A stretch of DNA of 64,000 nucleotides. Source: Hyaloperonospora brassicae (taxonomy: Eukaryota; Oomycota; Peronosporomycetes; Peronosporales; Peronosporaceae). The notes under the pieces were generated by a model. It saw only the letters and a program-made list of their open reading frames with translations, was not told where the DNA came from and did no database searches. Below are positions 54,747 to 64,000 of the stretch, one piece after another. The position numbers and the translations under genes are program-made. The stretch covers positions 372,001-436,000 of the forward strand of contig CANTFL010001180.1 of the NCBI GenBank assembly GCA_947650285.1. Direction: 5' to 3'. The number at the start of each line of letters is the position of its first letter. Position 1 is the first letter of the stretch.

Positions 54747-57000
54747 CTTTAAGACCGGTGACTCTGCAGCGTCCATCGCGTCTTCCGCACAGCGTCCACA
54801 ACGACATCGGCATCCACATCTACGTCGTCTTCTACCACAAATTCGTTCACAATTGGAGTGGAACGCGCGATTCGGGCAAAGAAATCACTCGAGGGTTCGC
54901 GCGCAGTCTCTTGACTGGCACGAAGCGTGTAAAGGGGCTCACGTCGTACCAGATACTTGACAAGATACCTTTGACCGTAATAGTACAAGCGCGTGTGCCC
55001 CCAGACCTACACACACGTCCGGTTCATGTGCAGAGATAGGTAGTGAAAAAGCTGACCACGAGTTGCTCAGAAAAAGAGAAAAGTCAAACTGTGCGTGTCG
55101 CGTCGTTGAGCCTCGGTCCTAAACCATTTTTATCTCAATTTTACACTATGCTAACCGACAAACGTCCGACGCAGAGTCTCACCACCACACATTGAGCGCG
55201 CCGAGCAGCGATTAAGGGTTTATTCGGCTGCCGTCATGGCCTCTATCAACCAATTGCAAAGCGATGCTGAATTAAATCTCCACAGGTAATATTCCAGCAA
55301 GATTGACTTGCAAGATAATTATTGTCAAAATATCAGAGAAAGACAATATTTACATTGGCATAATTCGTGCCAATAACATGTAAAAGGCTCATCCCAATAC
55401 ACTAGACGTCGTCTTTCCGGTCATTTTCGAAGAACCGGTTGCGTGTTATACAACTGGAAGGGGATGCAAGTCATGGAAGTCGAGCGTGCACGTGAAGACG
55501 TTGGCCTGCTTATGAGGGTTTGTCTGTGGCAAGAGGGGAGTCACACCCAGCCAGCCAATGGGGATTTTGCAGCTTAATAAAAACCACATATGATTACCTC
55601 CGTGCTACAACACTTTTTATTGCCAGCTGCATATGCTTCCACTCACGACCCCGTTACCAGTTTCCGCTCGATACACGTAAGCAAGTGGGTCTCATAAACG
55701 ACTGGCAAATCATTTTTGCGGGCTTCTCCTGGGACTTTGTTGTGCGTTACGTATCCCGCTGACAGAAATCTCTATTACCGGGGTAGCACGTCAATTATGG
55801 ATCAGATGCGACAACGACGGCGCCACCCGCAAGCAACACTTGCAAGTGCTGTACGAACATGTCTATGAGCGAGCCTACGTAATTTTATGAACGAAAGAAG
55901 CCCACGTTTCTGTCGGACTGGATGAGATCGACCGAAGAGACCGGAGTGGACTGCGTGACTCCAAGTCTTGTGCGACCCTTGTTGAATGATGATTGATGAT
56001 TGATGGGGTCGGCAGAAGCCATGACGATCCCAGGGGGGGTCGTCTCTGAACGCATCCCTCTTCGTGATCTAAGCACATTAGGTACATGTATGCAATATTA
56101 ACAATGAATTTCACACTGCTTTTTGCCACTTTCTGCGCACAATATCCTTTTCGTAGCCAAGGGGTGCTGCTATCTAGAAGAGCGCTAAAGATGTATGGTT
56201 GTGCCCCTAAAGCCCTTGGCCTACTATAGTTGACGTTGAGGATGCTATGTGAATAGAAACAGAAGCGGTTACAACGGTGTTGCCGGTGTAGATGGCGAAT
56301 AACATCAAGTACTATATCGGTAGAAGCGAGAAAACAATATCCTATTTTGCGTTATAGGAACTTTGAAGCTGTATCGCGCTGAAATGGATCCATACCTCGG
56401 GGAACGAGAAGAAAGGGATGTCGTGGCCGAAAAGAGACACGATACTGTCGAACTTGTCATTGTCGACTCATTCCGATAACAGAGATCGTTTCTCCCGTGC
56501 TACGATTCTACGAGGGCAACGCGGGTGTTAGAACATCGATGGATCGAAAGTGTGTTCTATGACCAGAGTATCTGATATGTGGGCGTCGCTGGTGGCTGGT
56601 AAGACTTAACTAGACTTAACGCGACTTCTCCTATGCAGTAACGTTGGGGATACAGCTGTACCAGCACTCACATAGCATTCGTGAACTGATGGTGAAGTTT
56701 CTGAAAATGATGGCAAGATTTGTTGCAGCACCTTCAAAACATGGGCAAATAGCCTACTATGGACACTCAATTGTAAGGTCCATTGTTTATGAGTGTTGCA
56801 ATGACACAACGCGAGTTAATTGGACAATTTGACCAATAGACATGAGAAGAACCTTTACCTACACTACAAGATGTCACAAACGCGCGGCGATCACGTCACG
56901 ATCGCGATTAAAAGGCTGAACGAGCTAACTATTTGATAAACGTTAAAGCGAGAGCCGCGGGTGATGCATGTCAACACTTCGACAAAGTATCTACGACAAT
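54747..57000. other. Flank of the copia element, no recognised gene
   Basis: The only notable frame is 54988-54749 on the minus strand (79 codons, with the acidic run EFVVEDDVDVDADVVVDAV), which ends at the LTR and could be the rest of an interrupted gene. The remainder holds short frames only. Confidence 0.4.
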
Positions 57001-58669
57001 GTATTTTTTGCAATGACGAGCGATTAGTTGAGTGCTTTAATTGTGGGAAGAATGGTAATTTTTGCTGAGCCTGGTGGCATAGTCAAGGAGACCAGCATAA
57101 CGTCCAAGACACCAAGAACAACTCCAAGATGAAGAAGAACGACAAGAATCAAAACAGGGAATGCGCAGGGTTTTTCGAGCTCCATTCTGAATGTGATAAG
57201 ATGTACTTTTGATCCGAACAGTAGCGATGCGGATGGTAAAGATTAATCCGCTTCGTCCATTTAACATGGACTTATTGCACACACGTGCTAAAATAGCTGA
57301 TATGGATGCTGGACTGTGGCAGCACTGAACACGTGTGTATAGATCGCAACAGTACATCAATAGCAAGAAGTATAAAGCCTAAATTACCGAACAAGAGGTG
57401 CGAAAACAAGAGGAATGTTATGCGGATCGGTGCTGCTACAACCTAAATTATAAAATCGAAAACCAAAGAGACGTGGTAGGTGAAGCTGATGACTTGAAAT
57501 ACTCGCCTCAAATATCGACAAATTTGATCAGTTTGTCGAGTGGAACGGAGCAAACATGCCTCCTCACTAAGCTTAAAACCTGTGCCCCCGAAAATACTAT
57601 GCTTAAATTCACGAGCAAAGCGACTCAAGATTATACAGAACGACGATCGTTACTACTGCAAGCTTCGATAACTTCAATTGTTGGTGATTCTATGGATATG
57701 ATGAAGATAAACGCCGATGCGAGCCCAGTAATTCGATGGAATTAAGTATTGGGTCATCTTAATGTGTCGACACTGTCACAAGTGGTTGGTCGCAAAGCCG
57801 TTTACGGCATGGATATACAAAAGTACAATTAAACAAAAGCTCACGTGTTTAAGCTACATGTAGGCCAATTGGAAAGAAACATCGTACAAGACCAGCGCAG
57901 TGAACTATTGTACAAATGTTCACTACGAAAGACTCATGACAGATGTCTGAGATATGGGTTTACGTGTCTCACGAGCAAAACGAATTCACAACTTTCACAT
58001 GATTCAAAACGCGCACAATACAAGCAATTAAATTTGCTAAAGATGAATATTGAAGCCACAGTTAACATCATTCGACTGGTCACAGACCGCTGGCATAAGG
58101 ACGTCTCATTCACTGACTTACAAGCGACGGCGAAGGATGGTTCATTAATGCTAAGCTTGAAGCCTTTCTTGAGGCAAAATGTATTATGTTTTTGCCCACG
58201 TATACTTGCGCATTAGAATAAATTGCATTAGTAGAAAAACTCAACAGTGAGCTGGTGAACAAGGTGTGAGCGGTGATGCATGCTGAGGATATTTCGACGC
58301 AAATGTGGCCAGAAGCACTATAATAATCATTCGACACCGACAACATTAATTTAAAGACAGTCTAAGTGGAGCTCGATGTACGTCATTCAGTAAGTTGCCT
58401 GGAATCAAACCTGATGTGTGTAAAATTGAGGTATTCGGAACAGTTGTATTCGTGTATGTGCTGGAGAAGAAGAGAACCCGTATTAAGTAAAAAGCGGATC
58501 CACGAATGCTTCTATATATCGATCAAGAAAGAGCCAATTATAGATTGATGCATGATAGAATCGGTGGTATCTCAAAAAGCTCGGAACTTGCAAGTGTGAG
58601 AAGACATAACATTAAGAAAGAAGCATTTTCTGCTTTGCTGAAAGGACAGTGCGGGTTGTATGATAAAAT

Positions 58670-58844
58670 TTGGTTTGTACCTCTTCCAGTTGAACTTGTG
58701 GAGAAAGAAAGTATGCGAAGTGTTGCATCACACACCGTGAAAGAATCAATTCTGAAGATCATTAGTGATTCTTTCACGGTGTGTGATGCAACACTTCGCT
58801 TACTTTCTTTCGCAACAAGTTCAACTGGAAGAGGTACAAACCAA
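58670..58844. repeat. 79-bp-arm hairpin (foldback element)
   Basis: Arms 58670-58748 and 58766-58844 are inverted copies with about three mismatches, separated by a 17-nt spacer. No coding domain. Candidate foldback/MITE or hairpin RNA source. Confidence 0.92.
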
Positions 58845-58875
58845 GACGAGCCATGGCGGTGCTATGGCTCGTCTT
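58843..58875. repeat. Perfect 12-bp-arm hairpin
   Basis: AAGACGAGCCAT and ATGGCTCGTCTT flank a 9-nt loop. It begins exactly where the larger hairpin ends. Confidence 0.92.
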
Positions 58876-59899
58876 TTAACAGCGACATCGTCGAGAAGTG
58901 ACGTGTCAAAGTGGATGAGGGAGAAGATGCATCGCACAGCTTACCAGTGGAGGTTCACGTAGCAGCGACAACTGACATTAAGTGATTAGAACAGGGAGAT
59001 GCTAATGCGCTAGCTTAAACACATGCGCGCACAAGAAGGTCGTCTTTTCAACGACAACCGGATCCAAATAACGGTAAGCAAGGATCTTTAAGTCTGTCAA
59101 CGCGTGCGAAGCGGGTAATTGTCATACTGAATGGGTACCATATGATGTCAGAAGATGGAATTGGACGAGGTCAACGACGTTCAAAAAGAGGTCCTGAGAT
59201 CATTGCAGAGGAAAGAGTAAAAGTAGGTCATGCAAGCAGAGTTTGATGCTCTATTGTGAAATAGTACATGGAATCTTGTGGATTGATCAGAAAGTAAATC
59301 GATAAAAGTTGCGAAAATACTTACTTCGCGGTGGTTGCTTTGTTTCTGATAGGTAGAAAATGGCAAATCTTGCACTACAAGCCCAGACTTGTCATGCAAG
59401 ACATTAAACAGCGTGATGGGATGGAATACGACAGAACATAATAGCCTGTTGTTCGTGTATCAATGCTACTCTAGATGCTGCTGATCGCAATGTTCATAGC
59501 GCTTGGAATAAGGCACACACTTGTCGAAAATGCGTGTCTCTTTAGTTGTTTGACATGGGCAATATGAGGTGCTACAGAGTGCCTATGGGGCCGATATTGT
59601 TTTTTCGGACTGTCAATATATTCCTCTTTTTGTTTGGAGTGAACTTAAGTGGTGACCGTGCTGTACAACCCAAATCATGTCAATCTGCTCTCACGATCTA
59701 AATTCCAACACTCATCCTACAGACACCACGTACACAATAGTGTATTCATCACGCGCAACCCCTAGATTCTTGGTGCGCCCAAACTGTTATTGAACACTTC
59801 CGAGACCGTGTTTTTTGGTCCAAAGTACTCAAATCTAATCATTTCTTTGACATTATCGTCTAAAATAATCTTCAATGTTTATGTCACGGTGCTTGACGT

Positions 59900-62200
59900 T
59901 GCTCGATGTCACTTTATTCTAATTCTGTTTAGCTGCTTTATAATTCTCGACTAGCATTCGCATAAGCGTCTTGATTGCACTCCAATCTCATCCAGCGAGT
60001 TCTTTATTCCTGGTAGCTCTTTTGATCCCGCAACACCAGCTCCTGGTTCCTCCTTCGCTGCCGATAACGCTACTGCGAAGTGTTGCTTTACCTTTCATCC
60101 CACTGGAATATCCTGCACTTGTAAAATTCCCCACTCACGGTTTTTCTAATTGTCCTATCCGTGGCATAGTATGCGATGTTTTAAATCTTGATCTGAATGG
60201 CTTTAGTCAATATGTCGCCTTCATGTGCAAATTTACACGCGACGTTCCATACACTTACCGTAAAATACGTCTTGCAAAAATCCTATCATGACCAGTGGCA
60301 TGAATTTGTTGTGTCGCTCCGTGTACCGCATATGCAATGTAAAAATGGCTGCATCGAGAAATGCATACCATACTGTCCACTAGAGATCAAAGACTTTTAG
60401 TTGTTCTTTTTTCAGATGGTCCAGCACTCTTACTCGGCGGCGGCTCCGCCACTAAGCTCTCAGACTCAAGAGACGACTCTTCCTCTATCGGAGCTTGCAA
60501 TGCATTCGCATTTCCACGTATGTATTCTCTAGAAGCTTCACAATGATTTTATCCTAGTCGAGCGCATAACGTGTCACATCATCGTACGTAATTCTCATGC
60601 CGAGAAAGTTTTGCACTGGTCCTAAGTCCTTCAATTCTAAGGACTTCATTACTTCCATAGATTTTCGAGAAGAGATTTCTTCGTTGCAGCGGCCAATACG
60701 TCGTCCACGTAATTCCCCACAACTATTGTGTCATCTTTTTTGTATTTGTAGTACACAAACGCGTCTGCATGGAATGCGCATCCCCAATATCTAGCAGAGC
60801 TTCATGCAGAAGCTTTTTCTAAAGTTTATCAGCCCGCTTTTATCCGTATAGTAATTTCACAAGTATTTATCTCAACTCATTCGGTTCATTCCCTCCGTGC
60901 TATCTAAGTTCTTCGATTTTGAAATCCATCTCTCTGGCACGCGCTACGAAATGTCAAAGCCTTTTACTTTGTACACTTTTACATACGCACTCAAAGCGTC
61001 ATATTTTATGGCGCGTATACGCTATACTCTGGCGGACGCTAAAATTTCTTTTGTCACTGGACCGATCAAGCGATGGTGCTAACATCATCGTTTAATGGCG
61101 GCCCAGCACTTGTCCATCGCATGTTTCTATCACCCTTTATAGCGCTCGTTAGTACTGTTCCCGTACTTTTTCTTCTTCAAGCCTAACTTGCTGCGAAAGA
61201 GGTGCATATCGTTTGTTCGTTGAATCACCTCCCATGTCTTGTTCGCCTTCAGCGAAGCTATCTCTTCTGCACATGCATTGAGCCATAGGTGGGAGTCCTC
61301 GCACTGAAGAGTGTCTTGTAAGTTTTGAAATCAGGCATGTTTGTACAACTCTCCTCTCCCAATCCTTAGATCGACATTATGAGCAGGTGAATGTGTGCAC
61401 ACCGTCTAAACCTTGTCACAGCAACGATCGATGGTCCTTCTTTTCTATCGCTAGAGCCTACTCGTCATCCGGTTTGTTGTCGTTTTCTGCCTCTAGAAGG
61501 CGTTACGGCTTCCTCACGGCGCGTCTCGAGCTTCGTGGATTTTGCTGAGCTAGGCTCACGCGTCTTCGCTGTCTTTTTGTCTTCGGGCTGTAGCAGTGTG
61601 ATGTCTTCTGTAACATGTTTATTGGATGCGTCATTCTCACTTGCAGTAACGTCTGCTACGTGATCTGCATCGACTCTTGCAGCCCCAAAATAAACTCTAA
61701 CGCGATCTGTCACGTCTGTTTTCGAAGTATATGGTTGACGTCTCTCCTAACGCGATAGTACCAGCTCCTGCAGTTTTTTTCAATGACCTGGCCTCGAGCA
61801 CTCGTTTTAGCTGCTCGTGTACATCTTTGGTAAAGTTTTGATCTTCTCCATGTGTCTCATCGCTATGATCGCTTGATGTTTTGGCAGCAACACCCGAAAT
61901 CCTTTCGTTTCATCACTTCTTTGTCCAATGTTGATTCCTGGCGTACATCGCTTGATAATAATTTATCTCTTTGGACTCTGATATACAGTGCAAGGGAACC
62001 CGAAAGTAATCACATCAATGACGCTAGCTGGTTTCCAGGTCTGGACTTCGATGTGCGACTTTCGTCCAGTGTTGGATCTTGTAGACATCTGATTGAGCAC
62101 ATATGCCGCTATCCTAGCTGCGTAAATAATAGTTACCCAACGAGAGGCCACACCCGAACAGCATACATCTGATTATGCTGTTACTAGTCCTGTTCACCAT
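59900..62200 (-). pseudogene. Decayed copia element, minus orientation
   Basis: From right to left: an integrase C-terminal remnant (AARIAAYVLNQMSTRSNTG, near 62100); a Lys/Glu-rich linker (61713-61465); the reverse transcriptase entry IASLKANKTWEVIQRT near 61250; the catalytic VGNYVDDVLAAATKKSLLE near 60690; and KDLGPVQNFLGMRITYDDV near 60610. Blocks are separated by stops. It faces the other relic (57.0-59.5 kb) tail to tail. Confidence 0.7.
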
Positions 62201-62906
62201 CTTCGATTTGCTGTTTACTGAAGAGATGTTTGCTACCGTCACTTTTCGTGCTATTCCGGTCGTCCTGCAAAATAAGTCTACGTGGTCTGTCACATCCAGG
62301 CTGTTCACAGGATCCAGTGCGAGTCGCTAAATATAAGCAATTTCGAATGCCTAAAGCGAAAGTGCATACCAAAGCAATGTAATTGTAGTGAATTGAAAGA
62401 GCTCCAACGGGAACCCTGCGATGATGCGCGACGTGGTGATGGGCGCAACAGGAGAGTCTGGACCGCCCAAGCATACCATCAAGAAAAATGAGTAATTTAC
62501 TTTACCCTTTTTTATAAATAATATGCATCGTCTTTATTTTCACAATTATGCGCCGATTCTTGTGCATTCCAACGGTAAATCCCGACTCGTCCGTCGTTCC
62601 TATCAAAATCAGATTCACCTTGAGTTTTGACGCGTGATGAACATCATGTAATACCACCGGCACCCATTGTGACTTTTCGTTTCCATGTACACGCAGTCTC
62701 GGCTTCCCGTGTCATGTCACGCACAGGTTCGTTACATCAGAAGAGGTACCGCCTTCATGATCTTCGTAGACCTCGACCAAGTCTTAAAGCATTGTCGCGT
62801 CCCACACCATGTGCTTACTCGCCCCAAAGTCCACGATCCTATCGTCCGACGTCAAATCACCTGTGAATAGAATTGCTAATGCCCAACTTATCTCCTATAT
62901 AAGTAT
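62201..62906. other. Region between copia relic and gypsy LTR
   Basis: About 700 bp, AT-rich, short frames only, nothing recognised. Confidence 0.5.
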
Positions 62907-63381
62907 TGTAGCGGAGCTACACAGCTCCTAAAGTCAGAGGAAGACTTGACGCTCTTACGAGCAACTTTGGTTCTACGAACCCGACTCAGAGAGTCAAAAA
63001 GCTCAGAGAGCTTACGGTCTTCGTTCCTAAGGGACCAAACGATTCAAAAGAATCACAGCACAGGGTGCTCAGGAGTAGATACCTTCACAGGTATTGCTAG
63101 CTCCTACCGATCAAAGACGCCTCGTAAGGCACGTGTCTTTCAGTTATCAAAAGGGGAACTGGATTTTTATTTCTTTATCAAACCTAAACGAACACCGTAG
63201 AACAACGTATTTAACCTGCCCTAAATAACCTCATAAAAGATCTCGTAATCAATTGATGACAGACATCAGTCTCCAACAATTGATACACTCACTGTGTTCT
63301 AAAGTTACTTTATAGGGTACCCCCTCTCTTGTGTGCACCACACCTATCGTCGACTACCAGCCGACGTGTAACCCCGTTACA
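62907..63381 (-). repeat. 3' LTR of a second gypsy copy (reversed)
   Basis: 475 bp from TGTAGCGGAGCTACA to TGTAACCCCGTTACA, reversed relative to 20387. It is followed by the reversed polypurine tract, so it is the 3' LTR of an element extending rightwards out of the window. The target duplication cannot be tested without the other end. Confidence 0.93.
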
Positions 63382-64000
63382 CCCTCCCCCATCAGACTGA
63401 CGTTACCACAAAACTTCAATAGGCTTCTTTCCTCGAAGAGGTTGGTGTGTGTGTGTGCTTAACCTCGCGGTTGCTAAACACGAAACTCCATGGCATTGCC
63501 ACCCAACGAGTCTCGGACTCTTTCATCTTACCTCGACTTCGACAAGGATGTGGACTGTGGTAGTGATACCAGTGTCCATGGAGATGACGGGATATCATCC
63601 CACTCCGCTGTACCTGAGGATCGTCCTCTAACAGCACCGAATCCGTTCGTTGAACGTGGTGATACCACCGCGCCAGTGGCGCAGCATCATACAACAGATG
63701 CAGGTGAGAACATCATCACGAACCCGCTCGACGAACAACAGGAGCTGATCCGTCAGCGTGAGGAGCGTGCTCTACGTCGCACTCATACCCAGGCGGTTGT
63801 TCGAAACCGGAGTGGTTACGTGTTTGCAACACCTGACGTGGAGCAACGCCTCCGTCAAGAGGAAGGCCGTAGCCTTTCAACATTGGCAATTGCGCCCGTG
63901 GCTACGTCGCCAGAAGATATCGCCTTTCGCAAGGCTCTAAATGAGAGGTATCTCGAACCATTCTTTACCACGCAAGGTCAGTACCTGGCACACCTTGAGA
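63382..64000 (-). mobile_element. Second gypsy element, internal part, cut by window edge
   Basis: Starts with the reversed polypurine tract (63382-63393) and matches the 3' end of the first element (27502 backwards) nearly base for base, including a (GT)n run near 63446. The element's own gag-pol strand is the minus strand and lies outside the window. Confidence 0.9.
63490..64000 (+). CDS. Second copy of the antisense ORF, partial
   Basis: Open from the ATG at 63490 for 170 codons to the right edge with no stop. It matches the first copy (from 27394) with about nine amino-acid changes, mostly in the first 30 residues (for example T5P, K7E, E19K, Y23C, F29V). The same start and the same distance from the LTR and polypurine tract show that the ORF is a fixed part of this retrotransposon family. 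Function unknown; no domain recognised. Confidence 0.75.
   Translation, partial: MALPPNESRTLSSYLDFDKDVDCGSDTSVHGDDGISSHSAVPEDRPLTAPNPFVERGDTTAPVAQHHTTDAGENIITNPLDEQQELIRQREERALRRTHTQAVVRNRSGYVFATPDVEQRLRQEEGRSLSTLAIAPVATSPEDIAFRKALNERYLEPFFTTQGQYLAHLE

Larger units (their letters stand above)
57000..59450 (+). pseudogene. Decayed copia element, plus orientation
   Basis: Pieces in copia order: knuckle remnant CFNCGKNGNFC near 57030; protease WMLDCGSTEHVCIDR near 57305 (D-x-G replaced by DCGS); GAG-pre-integrase LGHLNVSTLSQVV near 57750; and a reverse transcriptase entry QAEFDALL.NSTWNLVD near 59230. There are stops and frameshifts between all pieces and no LTR could be placed. A long hairpin is inserted at 58670. 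Confidence 0.65.

Overview
The window looks like nuclear DNA from an oomycete (Phytophthora or downy-mildew type). This rests on intron-poor, GC-rich, compact genes with very short introns (63-168 bp), highly conserved eukaryotic housekeeping genes, and long gene-free stretches filled with Ty3/gypsy and Ty1/copia elements in all stages of decay. The assignment is an inference; no rRNA or barcode gene is present.

Layout. Positions 1-15.5 kb form a gene island: ARP1/centractin (-, cut by the left edge), symplekin (+), serine palmitoyltransferase subunit LCB2 (-, two exons), a translin-associated factor X (TRAX)-like gene (-, six exons) and coronin (+). ARP1 and symplekin share a 402-bp divergent intergenic region. 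Symplekin and LCB2 converge. TRAX and coronin diverge. From 15.5 to 20.4 kb I recognise nothing. A complete Ty3/gypsy chromovirus insertion (20387-27977) follows, with 475-bp LTRs, a 5-bp target duplication, PBS and PPT. Its gag-pol carries at least six nonsense codons and three frameshifts. Between integrase and 3' LTR it holds an intact 433-codon ORF on the opposite strand, overlapping the chromodomain end of pol. A second copy of that ORF begins at 63490 beside another copy of the LTR and runs off the right edge. A solo LTR of the same family lies at 35006-35539.

From 28 to 43.4 kb the sequence is almost devoid of genes. It holds degraded gypsy remnants on the minus strand and, near 32.05 kb, a motif with the conserved core of a type I hammerhead ribozyme. 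A single host gene, a CLEC16A/Ema homologue (44080-47574), sits between repeat-rich blocks. From 48 to 64 kb there are a large palindrome, a degraded copia element with both LTRs (49829-54746, minus orientation), two more decayed copia remnants (57-59.5 kb plus, 59.9-62.2 kb minus), a 79-bp-arm hairpin next to a 12-bp hairpin, and the start of the second gypsy copy.

The host genes do not form a pathway. They are core eukaryotic functions: dynactin, mRNA 3'-end processing, sphingolipid synthesis, small-RNA/nucleic-acid metabolism, actin dynamics and endosome/autophagy. The most interesting material is in the mobile DNA: the conserved antisense gene of the chromovirus, its palindromic LTR termini, the candidate ribozyme and the foldback hairpins.
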